From: CAYWWY01 sp964462525
GTDB lineage: Bacteria; Thermotogota; Thermotogae; MWEM01
Length of the DNA: 64,000 bases
Assembly: GCA_964462525.1 (NCBI GenBank)
Contig: CAYWWY010000008.1
Coordinates: 36,695 to 100,694 of the forward strand
Reading direction: 5' to 3'
Part shown: positions 43,967-51,356 of the stretch, one piece after another
How positions within the stretch are numbered: position 1 is the stretch's first letter
Layout: the number at the start of each line of letters is the position of its first letter
Translations under genes and position numbers: made by a program
Notes under the pieces: generated by a model
The model's database searches: none
Seen by the model: only the letters and a program-made list of their open reading frames with translations
What the model was told of the DNA's origin: nothing

Positions 43967-45187
43967 TCAGGTGAGTATTCGGCGAGCAACACATGCCCAC
44001 GCATAACTAATCGTTCCCTCGCGCATACGGTTTCTCAGATCCCCCAGAGAGTGGCAGCTGCCGATCTTTGCGGCATCAACCTTCTCGAATCCTTGAAATG
44101 AGGCTTTGATTCTCCGCAAATCAAAGAAAGGAGCTTGTTTCTTGAATGGTTCCAGAAACTCAAACTGATTGGGTTCAAAATACACGTATGCGCCATACCA
44201 TAGGGCCTGGTGTTTCATCCATGTGCGGACAGAAGAAATTGGAAAGTTATCGTTGGTGAACATATGGCTAAATGTTCCATATATGTCCAATACAAAATCC
44301 ACCGACGCATTTCGAAGTGGGAGGTCGCAAAAGTTAGAGGCGATCAATACAAGATCCGGTCTAGGAGCGTGTTTTTCAATCACTCGTTTCAATTCGAGCA
44401 ATTGGGAGAACCGTTGGTCCGTTGCAACATAGACGCAGGGAGGTTTAAGCTTTTCCATGATCCGACCCAAAAAAGTGCCCGAGCCTGTTCCCAATTCCAA
44501 AATAGTGCTATTTTGAGTCGATTTGTAATTGATCCGTTTTGCCAACCACTCCACCGATTTGATCGCAAAACTCAAAAAATTGGGATCAAAACTGTCCAGA
44601 TACTCATGAGTAATTCGTGACTCGACCAGCGTCTCTTCTTCAACAGCCGTTCGTGTCCGGAGGATGCCTTCTTCAATCTTTGCTTTATACCCGCACCGAC
44701 AAGAGAGGATGCCTTCATGAATTTGATTGCTCTCAACCTTTGCTTGATCCAGTTGCAGGGCTTGTCCGCAATCGGGACAACAAAAGTTGGAGAAAAAGGA
44801 GATAGGAATTCCAATTTTGGGTGATTCTTCCCCCAAATCCAACGATGACCATCCAAGCTGAACATCAATGAGTTGAAGGGCTTGATCGATCTCTTCCTTT
44901 TCTGTACGCAACTCTTCCTGTTTCTTTAGGAAAAACTGACTGTAGTACTCTTTATCCGATTGATCGATCAGATTGGTCAACCGAATTAAAGAAATCATCT
45001 TTTTTATTTCGGAGAGGGAGAAGCGCATTTTTTTCAGTGTGAGCACCAATTCCATGTCTTGGACGCACTGCTGATCGAATATCCGTTGATTATGGACCAT
45101 TTCCGGAAGTACAAGGCCGTTTTCAACGTAAAAGCGTATGGTATCGATCGAGACTCCGAACCGCTCCGCAAAATGCCCAATTCTCAT
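43967..45187 (-). CDS. MerR-type regulator fused to a zinc-ribbon SAM methyltransferase
   Basis: 406 residues from ATG 45187. A MerR winged helix (1-70, RIGHFAERFGVSIDTIRFYVENGL) is followed by a coiled coil (about 85-125), a four-Cys zinc ribbon (CPDC near residue 147 and CRCG about 35 residues later) and a Rossmann methyltransferase (about 225-400, SAM loop LELGTGSGTF, motif near DFVLDIYGTFSH). MerR proteins twist long-spacer promoters in response to effectors; here the effector part seems replaced by a methyltransferase. The start has GGGAGG seven bases upstream and lies after its own promoter; an in-frame start at 45283 would overlap the GGDEF gene. Confidence 0.85.
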   Translation of the reverse strand: MRIGHFAERFGVSIDTIRFYVENGLVLPEMVHNQRIFDQQCVQDMELVLTLKKMRFSLSEIKKMISLIRLTNLIDQSDKEYYSQFFLKKQEELRTEKEEIDQALQLIDVQLGWSSLDLGEESPKIGIPISFFSNFCCPDCGQALQLDQAKVESNQIHEGILSCRCGYKAKIEEGILRTRTAVEEETLVESRITHEYLDSFDPNFLSFAIKSVEWLAKRINYKSTQNSTILELGTGSGTFLGRIMEKLKPPCVYVATDQRFSQLLELKRVIEKHAPRPDLVLIASNFCDLPLRNASVDFVLDIYGTFSHMFTNDNFPISSVRTWMKHQALWYGAYVYFEPNQFEFLEPFKKQAPFFDLRRIKASFQGFEKVDAAKIGSCHSLGDLRNRMREGTISYAWACVARRILT

Positions 45188-45206
45188 TCTGTTCCCTCCC
45201 AGGCTT

Positions 45207-45235
45207 ATTGTACCATTATTTTGGAATAGAGTGAA
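45207..45235 (-). promoter_or_regulatory. Promoter of the MerR-methyltransferase gene
   Basis: Minus strand: TTCACT (45230-45235), 17 bp, TACAAT (45207-45212), about 20 bp before the ATG at 45187. Normal 17-bp spacing, so not itself a typical MerR-activated 19-bp promoter. Confidence 0.65.
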
Positions 45236-45276
45236 TCGGTTCCTGGAATCCACACTTGGACATAGATGTAAAGGGG

Positions 45277-46821
45277 TTACCAAAGTTTGGTCGTTTGAGA
45301 TTTCATTTTGTATAAAGCCTTATCAGCCAATATTAAGGCATGATTGAAGTCATCTTTGATCTCGGCTACTCCAAACGAGAAGGAGATTTCGTTATCAGGA
45401 AATTTAGTTTTCAACTCTTGAATGCTTTGCGTGAGAATCGAGAAGGCTTTTGCTTCTGGGCACTGATGAAAAAGCAGCATAAACTCATCTCCGCCAAAAC
45501 GGATGATCAAATCTGACTTGCGCAGGGTCTTTTTAAAAGTATCGACAAGCTTTACCAACACTTGATCTCCATATTCATGGCCATAGGTGTCATTTAGCTG
45601 CTTAAACCCGTCTATATCGATCATAGCAAGAGAATCACCTTGTTCAAAGCGATGCTTGCCGAGAACACCCCGATTGAAGGCTTGCGTAAGAGGGTCAAGA
45701 AGAGACGATGTCTTGAGTTTAAGAAAGCTCTTTTTATAGCTTTCCACAAGATATACCCCGAAGTACAAGATGCAAATCAAGACTCCGTATACCAATAGAT
45801 AGGGTTGGCTTTTCTCAGGGAAAATGGTCTTGAATACTGTGTGCGCGATCGTGCAACCCAAAAAACACATGGGGAAGATGAGTGGGACATACCATTTTTT
45901 CACCACCCAAACGATAACGATGATGGGGTTGACCAAGATTATGAAGTTGGTTAGATTAGAAATGGCCACAAAAGATCCATGAGTGGGTTGGATGAAAAAA
46001 GCGAAAATGGCGATCCATGTAGGCCATACCATCCACCGCGCAAGTTTGGGGTTACCCAGAAGAAGATACTCAGTTCCAAGAAGAAGAAAGAAGGTAGCCA
46101 AATAACCCGATCCGTTCACTACTTTCCGAAAAAGCAAGAAGAAATCAGAAGTACCTGTACTCAAACGAAACTGATAATCCAGGAAAAAAACGCTTGCCAA
46201 GAGCGTGGACAACCCAAGGTACCGAAAAACTTTCTTATGATCTGGTACTCCCATGGAAACAAGAAGGAGGATCAGCCCCAGCAACAAACTGCCGCCAATA
46301 GCAAATAGATAGAGTTCTTGATCCAGAAATCGAACGAAAATGTCCCTATGAAGAAGCTTTTTATACTCGCCAAGGTATGGGATTCCGCCAAACCCCACAT
46401 CATGCAGATTGGCCATAATCAAGGTAAGCTGATTGGTATCCTTTATCAGTGCCAAAGGAATGGGTACTTTGATCACCGAGTTCCAGATATTCGCCGATCG
46501 TTCTTCAAAATCACCGAAATGGGTCACCTCGAATCCGTTGATTTCGATCCGCAATCCATGACAGTATGGACGAGGTAAGTACAGTGTATTGGCCCTTCCT
46601 AGATCCGCACGGGAGAAGTGCGTCGACAACCGGGTATCTCGAGGTTGTTCGATCAAAAGGTAGAATGGAGGTCGAACGAGTTCAAGATTCTCTTCCCAAG
46701 TCATTTCCCAAGGGGAAGAAAGCGGGAGACCATGGGTCTGAAAAGGCATGGTGGTGACAAACCAAAGACCAAAAAAGAGACACATCGATCCCAAAAAAGA
46801 AGTAAGCGCCTTACTCCTCAT
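45277..46821 (-). CDS. Membrane-bound diguanylate cyclase (7TM sensor and GGDEF)
   Basis: 514 residues. An N-terminal signal/membrane segment, an extracellular beta-rich domain (about 30-170), six to seven membrane helices (about 175-375) and a GGDEF domain (about 385-514). The active-site GGDEF is intact at 443-447, and the inhibitory-site RxxD lies at 434-437. This is a 7TMR-DISM-type architecture; it should make cyclic di-GMP, subject to product inhibition, in answer to an external ligand. It is monocistronic with its own promoter at 47036-47064 and a 5' leader of about 200 nt. Confidence 0.9.
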   Translation of the reverse strand: MRSKALTSFLGSMCLFFGLWFVTTMPFQTHGLPLSSPWEMTWEENLELVRPPFYLLIEQPRDTRLSTHFSRADLGRANTLYLPRPYCHGLRIEINGFEVTHFGDFEERSANIWNSVIKVPIPLALIKDTNQLTLIMANLHDVGFGGIPYLGEYKKLLHRDIFVRFLDQELYLFAIGGSLLLGLILLLVSMGVPDHKKVFRYLGLSTLLASVFFLDYQFRLSTGTSDFFLLFRKVVNGSGYLATFFLLLGTEYLLLGNPKLARWMVWPTWIAIFAFFIQPTHGSFVAISNLTNFIILVNPIIVIVWVVKKWYVPLIFPMCFLGCTIAHTVFKTIFPEKSQPYLLVYGVLICILYFGVYLVESYKKSFLKLKTSSLLDPLTQAFNRGVLGKHRFEQGDSLAMIDIDGFKQLNDTYGHEYGDQVLVKLVDTFKKTLRKSDLIIRFGGDEFMLLFHQCPEAKAFSILTQSIQELKTKFPDNEISFSFGVAEIKDDFNHALILADKALYKMKSQTTKLW

Positions 46822-46866
46822 TCAAAAGCTCCTTAAAACAAAAGAGGTTTTCCTCCCTCTGAATGG

Positions 46867-47013
46867 CTATTTTTCAGGTTCATTGTTCTGTTCAGATTCG
46901 AACCGCTCGGGCTGCTTATACTGCGATACTACAAGATTCATAATCCGCTTTGGATAATGATCTTTGAAATCTCGAGTCCATATTGCGCGATTTTCGACTT
47001 CGTTTTCCTTTTG
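46867..47013 (-). other. Possible small coding remnant in the GGDEF leader
   Basis: A 48-codon open frame with protein-like, charged composition (contains IWTRDFKDHYPKR and ends QNNEPEK) lies between the GGDEF promoter and gene. It has no standard start codon before the ATG at 46941 and a stop at 47014-47016. A +1 shift near 47008 would join it to an ATG at 47026 just after the promoter. It could be a frameshifted small gene, a remnant, or chance. Confidence 0.3.
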
Positions 47014-47035
47014 CTATCTTATTCATACCCCTGCT

Positions 47036-47064
47036 ATTGTACCCTATCAATTTCATTGTGTCAA
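47036..47064 (-). promoter_or_regulatory. Near-consensus promoter of the GGDEF gene
   Basis: Minus strand: TTGACA (47059-47064), 17 bp, TACAAT (47036-47041). Transcription would start near 47029, leaving about 208 nt of leader. Confidence 0.85.
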
Positions 47065-47107
47065 CTTTACTATGAGTGATTCGAGCCTGGGAAACCAAAA
47101 AAGTTTG

Positions 47108-47116
47108 TGGTATAAT
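47108..47116 (+). promoter_or_regulatory. Extended -10 promoter of the HPt gene
   Basis: TGG plus TATAAT (TATAAT at 47111-47116) in TTTGTGGTATAAT; no good -35 box is seen, as expected for extended -10 promoters. About 32 bp before the GTG start. Confidence 0.7.
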
Positions 47117-47147
47117 ACCTGCATATCTGAGATATGGGAGGAATACT

Positions 47148-47504
47148 GTGGACCATCCGTTCGACTTGTCCAGTCTGATGAAAAACCTTTCCGGAGACGA
47201 ACAGATTGTTTTCGAGCTTTTGGAAGAATTTGTGGACCACTATCCACAGCGCTTGGAAGAGATGAAGGAAGCAATTGATTCGGGAAATGCGCTTCTCTTA
47301 ACCCGAACCGCGCACAGCTATAAAGGGGCAATCTCCAATTTTGGCGCAACGCGAGCGCAAAGCATCGCATCGGAATTGGAAACCTACGGAACCCTGGAGC
47401 AAGTCGATCAAGCTTTGCCGGCTTGGCATGAGCTCGTCGTTGAGATGAAGCGATTTCAAGAACACTACGATCGAATTGTTGCGACAACGAAGGATCAGGG
47501 ATGA
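47148..47504 (+). CDS. Histidine phosphotransfer (HPt) domain protein
   Basis: 118 residues from GTG 47148, essentially a single HPt four-helix domain. The phosphorylated His is in TAHSYKGAISNFGA, matching the HPt pattern AHxxKG. HPt proteins pass phosphate between hybrid kinases and response regulators. GTG is chosen because GGGAGG lies seven bases upstream and the promoter -10 box is at 47111; the in-frame ATG at 47076 lies before the promoter. It ends in an ATGA overlap with the next small gene. No kinase or receiver gene is nearby. Confidence 0.85.
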   Translation: MDHPFDLSSLMKNLSGDEQIVFELLEEFVDHYPQRLEEMKEAIDSGNALLLTRTAHSYKGAISNFGATRAQSIASELETYGTLEQVDQALPAWHELVVEMKRFQEHYDRIVATTKDQG

Positions 47505-47863
47505 AGCTCCTTATATTTTGTATTCTCGTTTTCATCAGCGGTTTCGCTTATGGACAAACGTACTCTTCGCCTGAAGCCCTTTTAGAGAGGTATTCCGCAG
47601 AAGAGATCAAAGATGCCTTTCAAACGCCTCGGGGAATCTCAGAATTGATGGAATCATATGAAGAGCGGAGAGACGGGATCTTTATTATGAGCACCAGAGC
47701 CTTATACCAAGTTCGATATCGAGAGGGAACGGGGCTTGTCTTTGAAACAGTTAAGACCCGAAAAGAGATCGAGGACCAATTTCCCCTTTATGTAATGATG
47801 TGGCTCTTTATTATTTCCGGGGGAATCATTCTCTTGGTGATTTTGGTCCCGAACAAGCATTAG
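47501..47863 (+). CDS. Small exported single-membrane-span protein of unknown function
   Basis: 120 residues. A signal peptide (1-19, ending FAYGQ), a short soluble domain of about 70 residues with two predicted helices and a beta hairpin (GIFIMSTRALYQVRYREG), then a C-terminal membrane helix (about 95-115). I do not recognise it. Translation is coupled to the HPt gene by ATGA, so it may belong to the same signalling unit. Its end faces the DUF89 gene convergently 13 bp away. Confidence 0.75.
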   Translation: MKLLIFCILVFISGFAYGQTYSSPEALLERYSAEEIKDAFQTPRGISELMESYEERRDGIFIMSTRALYQVRYREGTGLVFETVKTRKEIEDQFPLYVMMWLFIISGGIILLVILVPNKH

Positions 47864-47876
47864 ACGGCCCGATCTC

Positions 47877-48761
47877 TCACATGTTTTGACGTATGGCGCA
47901 AGAGGAGACCCATACCGCTTCTCCCTTTCTGACACCTAGGTATTCTGCAACAGGCGCACACTTTGCTGTGAGAGAGAAATAGACTTCGGGGCGAGAAACA
48001 GCGCAAAGGCCTTCGAAATTCCCTTGTCCTTTGGATATGATCAGGTCGGATTGGGCAAATGTCTCCTGGAACTCCTCGTTGCATTGAGACAGGACCGTTC
48101 CGGGCAAAGAAGATCCCGAAGGGAGCACCGCGCAATACCTGTCCATACCAACTTGATTTGCGTCTTCCAAGGTAACGTCGTTAATGATCGGCTGACTCCG
48201 CACAGCGGCTGTGACTCGAATCCGGGGATAATGGCTTTGAATTTGCTGGATCAGCAAACCATCAAATACAATCTCGCCCGCATTGTCCAGAAGAACCAAC
48301 AGAGAGCGCGTGTTCTCCAAATCCGACGCGAATTGATCGAAATGATCGATGGCGAAATCCTCATCCAATCCCGCAATCAAGTCATTCTTCATTTGATGGA
48401 TCTTGACTTCATGAGCCCCGAGATCGATAATGTTAGACCGGCTCGCGAGTTTGGCAAAAAAACGCAACGGTTGGTTGCCAAACGCCTCTTCCTTTTGGAA
48501 TTCCTTCAGAACAGCCATGGCCACTTGGTTGGAAAGAATCTTTTTTTCTCGAAAGACATCTCGAGTATGGAATTGCTTCTCGACGACACGATATAGGTAA
48601 TCTGCTACCTCAACAGGCGCTAGTCCCTTTGGAAGCTGGGCAAAAGAGGCACACAACCCTAGGAAGAATTCCGTTTTGTGCTGGGGTGAAAGGGAAAGCT
48701 CGCGCGCTATGCGTTGCGCTTGACCAAAATGGCACGGAATGCAGTCAGCAAAGTACTTCAT
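47877..48761 (-). CDS. DUF89 metal-dependent phosphatase-like protein
   Basis: 294 residues of the bacterial/archaeal DUF89 (ARMT1-like) family. The N-terminal CxxC (Cys7 and Cys10 in DCIPCH) marks the prokaryotic subfamily; DNAGEIVFD and SKGQGNFEGL carry the metal and substrate residues. Characterised DUF89 members are metal-dependent phosphatases acting on damaged sugar or cofactor phosphates. It is the last gene of the operon nifS, iscU, DUF89 (4-bp overlap), so metabolite repair linked to Fe-S or cofactor supply is conceivable but not shown. Confidence 0.88.
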   Translation of the reverse strand: MKYFADCIPCHFGQAQRIARELSLSPQHKTEFFLGLCASFAQLPKGLAPVEVADYLYRVVEKQFHTRDVFREKKILSNQVAMAVLKEFQKEEAFGNQPLRFFAKLASRSNIIDLGAHEVKIHQMKNDLIAGLDEDFAIDHFDQFASDLENTRSLLVLLDNAGEIVFDGLLIQQIQSHYPRIRVTAAVRSQPIINDVTLEDANQVGMDRYCAVLPSGSSLPGTVLSQCNEEFQETFAQSDLIISKGQGNFEGLCAVSRPEVYFSLTAKCAPVAEYLGVRKGEAVWVSSCAIRQNM

Positions 48762-49177
48762 GAATGAGTATCGCTGACCGGTTCATCTTGTTCGGACGTT
48801 TGGGCTTGGTTCGGTTTTTCATAAACCTGGATCGCCTTCAACAAGGTATCCACCGCCAAATTGCTGCAATGGTATTTGATCTCCGGCAACCCGCCCAATC
48901 GCTCGACAATCTCCTTCCAATTGACTTTTTTTGCTTCTTCCAACGATAACCCTTTAACGGCTTCGGTCATCATGGATGCGGTTGCTATGTTCGCTGCGCA
49001 TCCGTAGGTTTCAAACCGGATATCTTGGATGGTTCCCTCCTGAATGTCCAGGTACACAGTCATCATATCTCCGCACGCAATGCTTCCTTCCGTAGCTTTC
49101 GCGCTGGGTTGTTGGATCGAACCCAAATTCCTGGGGTTTTTGAAGTGCTCCATAACCAACTGAGAATATTTAAGCAT
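48758..49177 (-). CDS. iscU: IscU/NifU-type Fe-S cluster scaffold
   Basis: 139 residues. The N-terminus HFKNPRNLGSI is typical. The three cluster-ligand cysteines are in ACGDMM, YGCAANIA and YHCSNLAV, with the Asp after the first Cys. The C-terminal 25 residues are a charged tail not found in Escherichia coli IscU. It overlaps nifS by 8 bp and DUF89 by 4 bp. The scaffold builds Fe-S clusters with sulfur from the desulfurase encoded just upstream. Confidence 0.93.
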   Translation of the reverse strand: MLKYSQLVMEHFKNPRNLGSIQQPSAKATEGSIACGDMMTVYLDIQEGTIQDIRFETYGCAANIATASMMTEAVKGLSLEEAKKVNWKEIVERLGGLPEIKYHCSNLAVDTLLKAIQVYEKPNQAQTSEQDEPVSDTHS

Positions 49178-50381
49178 GGTGATGAGGGTCCTCCTTTAGA
49201 AATTGAGATTTGTCTATTCCGGGTTTCAACGGACTGACTTTCCGAAGAAACACAACTACTTCAGCCAGTCGATCAACCGCTTCATCGACTTCGTCCTTCG
49301 TGTTACGTCGACTGAAGGTGAAACGAATCGATCCATGGGCCCGCTCATGATCCCCCCCAATAGCGAGGATTGCATAGTTCGGTTGCAGAGACTCTGAGGC
49401 GCAGGCGCTCCCTGTGGCAACCTCTACGCCATGCATCGATAAGGCCATGGAAATGGCTTCCCCTTCGATAAACTCAAAACTGATATTGACATTGTACGGA
49501 GAGCGTCGTTGACCCCGAGGCCCGTTGAGAATGGTATAGGGAATTTCCGTTTCGATCCTTTGGATGAGGTATTCCTGCAGATCGGTCACATGCTTTAATG
49601 CGGATTCCTGCTGTTTGAACCCGATTTCCGCCGCTTTCCTCATGCCCATGATACCACTGACATTTTCGCCTCCGGGTCTTAGTCGGTCGAATGAAGGTGC
49701 ACCAAACATCAATGGTTGGATTTTTACGCCCTTTCTCCGATAGAAAAAGCCAACCCCTTTTGGCCCGTGATACTTATGAGCGCTCGAACTCACTAGGTCA
49801 AGACCGAGTTGCTGTACATCGAGGGGAAACTTGATGTACATCTCTGCTGCGTCTGTATGAAAGAGGGTTTTGAGGTTCTTGGATTTCACAATCGCCCCGA
49901 TTTCCTTCAAGGGCATCATGGATCCAATGAAGTGACCAATGGATATGATGCTTACCAGAATGGTTTGATCGGTGATTCGATCTTCCAACTGATTTAGATC
50001 GATGATTCCTTCAGAGTCCACATCGAGCGTTGTGACTTCAAATCCTTCTCGTTTGAGTTGCTTTCCCGCTTCAATGACAGAGCCATGTTCCAAAGCCGAT
50101 ACGATGATGTGGTTTCCGTTCGTCCGATTGGCGCGCGCCGCACCCAAGACAGCTAAATTATTGGCTTCCGTAGCGCCTGATGTGAATATGATCTCGTCGG
50201 GTTGAGCGGAAATGCTGGACGAAAAAAAGGCCCGGGCTTCTGTCAAAGAATCGTAGATTTCTTGAGCGGTTGCATACAATCCATCCGGTCGTGCAAATCG
50301 CTCCGTGAAAAAGGGCATCATGTATTCAGCAACCTCAGGAAGCACCGGTGTTGTCCTACAGTTATCAAAGAATATGGGCAT
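49170..50381 (-). CDS. nifS: NifS/IscS-like cysteine desulfurase, divergent active site
   Basis: 403 residues of class V aminotransferase fold. The PLP lysine is in SSSAHKYHGPKG and the catalytic loop Cys in ATGSACASES, and His in ALEHGSV matches the ring-stacking His. Two cofactor-contact regions differ from IscS: IscS VNNEIG is replaced by SIGHFIG, and the DAAQ motif reads DAAE. The N-terminus is FDNCRTTPV instead of LDYSATTPV. It should supply sulfur to IscU, whose gene follows with an 8-bp overlap. Whether it is a true desulfurase or a related lyase needs assay; the iscU linkage favours a desulfurase. Confidence 0.88.
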   Translation of the reverse strand: MPIFFDNCRTTPVLPEVAEYMMPFFTERFARPDGLYATAQEIYDSLTEARAFFSSSISAQPDEIIFTSGATEANNLAVLGAARANRTNGNHIIVSALEHGSVIEAGKQLKREGFEVTTLDVDSEGIIDLNQLEDRITDQTILVSIISIGHFIGSMMPLKEIGAIVKSKNLKTLFHTDAAEMYIKFPLDVQQLGLDLVSSSAHKYHGPKGVGFFYRRKGVKIQPLMFGAPSFDRLRPGGENVSGIMGMRKAAEIGFKQQESALKHVTDLQEYLIQRIETEIPYTILNGPRGQRRSPYNVNISFEFIEGEAISMALSMHGVEVATGSACASESLQPNYAILAIGGDHERAHGSIRFTFSRRNTKDEVDEAVDRLAEVVVFLRKVSPLKPGIDKSQFLKEDPHHHA

Positions 50382-50457
50382 TTCTTCCTCCTAAGTTTGA
50401 GTTATATAACAATATCAGAGACGAAAAAAAACCATCGCGGATTCCAACAATCTCACT

Positions 50458-50541
50458 TCAGCGGATCACAGCAAAAGCGATCATACCACACAGCATAACC
50501 AACTGGAAGATTGTCAGAAGACTAATCCGTTTCTTGTTCAC
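50458..50541 (-). CDS. 27-residue putative membrane mini-protein upstream of nifS
   Basis: Found by translating the gap between birA and nifS. GTG at 50541, stop TGA at 50458-50460. It encodes MNKKRIS, then an uninterrupted hydrophobic stretch (about residues 8-26) ending in IR, i.e. a positive-inside single membrane helix. GGGGGG (50548-50553) lies six bases before the GTG, and an extended -10 promoter (50583-50588) lies about 40 bp upstream. nifS starts 76 bp downstream on the same strand. I know no named family. A leader role for the nifS operon or a small regulator of a membrane protein is possible; chance cannot be excluded. Confidence 0.5.
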   Translation of the reverse strand: MNKKRISLLTIFQLVMLCGMIAFAVIR

Positions 50542-50582
50542 TGGATTCCCCCCACATAATCACATAAGATTCAACCACAAAG

Positions 50583-50591
50583 ATTGTACCA
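50583..50591 (-). promoter_or_regulatory. Extended -10 promoter of the mini-protein/nifS operon
   Basis: Minus strand: TGG plus TACAAT (TACAAT at 50583-50588), no clear -35. It lies between the birA stop and the mini-protein. Confidence 0.6.
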
Positions 50592-50615
50592 TAATCAAAG
50601 CGAAGAATCAGAATA

Positions 50616-51356
50616 TCAAGTCTGGATGTTCAAAATATGGATGTCTCCAGCAACAAAAGCATGTGTTTTTCGGTCATCCCCTTGAAGCGTTATCATTGTA
50701 GGCGTTACCTCGACAACCGTGCCTACAAAAGTTTGTTTTTTGATCTCTTCTCGAATGTGGACGACCATCCCCGGTTGAATCCACGAGTATTCTAACCATT
50801 CATGGAGCAATCGGCCTGCGTCCTGGTTCACCCATTGCCATTCCAGATCATCCAGTATTGTCCGCAATGATTGAGTCAAATCAAGGGGCGTTCCAACGAT
50901 TTGAGATAATGTGGTGGCTTGCGCAGACAGCTCGCTGGGCAACGGATTGTTGATATTGATCCCTAAACCGATGATGCATGCCGAAAGATCCGGTTCGTAC
51001 AGGTTTTCCTGGAGAATTCCCGCAATCTTTTTTCCCTGGATATAGATATCGTTTGGCCACTTGAGCAGAAATCGGTTTTCGGGAAAGGAAGATTCCAGGG
51101 ATTTTGCCGTCCCCAATCCAATCAGCATCTGAAGAATATCCGGCGGATGCACGAAGTCTTTGAACAAAAACGAGATCCACAACCCTCCCCGTTCTGAAAT
51201 CCAACTACGGTTCAGTCGCCCTCGGCCTTCGGTTTGAAAGAGCGCCCACACAACGGTTCGGTCGGGGAGGGATGCCCAATGCTCCTTGATGTATCGGTTG
51301 GTCGATGGAAGGCAATCAAAGGGAAGGACATGCCAAAACGAGCGAGCCGGCGTCAT
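50616..51356 (-). CDS. birA: Biotin-[acetyl-CoA-carboxylase] ligase
   Basis: 246 residues, catalytic type without the N-terminal DNA-binding domain. The biotinyl-AMP loop reads TEGRGRLNRSW (GRGRxxR), and KWPNDIY and GKKIAGILQE are typical. A small SH3-like domain closes the protein. It attaches biotin to carboxylase or decarboxylase carrier domains, for example of a methylmalonyl-CoA decarboxylase or pyruvate carboxylase, neither of which is in the window. It shares an ATGA with the amylase gene upstream. Confidence 0.93.
   Translation of the reverse strand: MTPARSFWHVLPFDCLPSTNRYIKEHWASLPDRTVVWALFQTEGRGRLNRSWISERGGLWISFLFKDFVHPPDILQMLIGLGTAKSLESSFPENRFLLKWPNDIYIQGKKIAGILQENLYEPDLSACIIGLGININNPLPSELSAQATTLSQIVGTPLDLTQSLRTILDDLEWQWVNQDAGRLLHEWLEYSWIQPGMVVHIREEIKKQTFVGTVVEVTPTMITLQGDDRKTHAFVAGDIHILNIQT

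Larger units (their letters stand above)
46822..47147. other. Divergent 326-bp control region
   Basis: Holds the promoters for the GGDEF gene (minus) and the HPt gene (plus), and a doubtful small reading frame (46867-47013). An AAGGAG site precedes the GGDEF start. Nothing else is seen. Confidence 0.7.

Noticed and set aside
46888..46912. GGTTCGAATC on the minus strand, resembling a tRNA T-loop
   Set aside because: The flanking bases do not form a T-stem and no acceptor, D or anticodon stem is found; it is not a tRNA.
46916..47098. 60-codon frame on the minus strand ahead of the GGDEF gene
   Set aside because: Its start lies upstream of the promoter and it has no ribosome site; the protein-like composition is in another frame.
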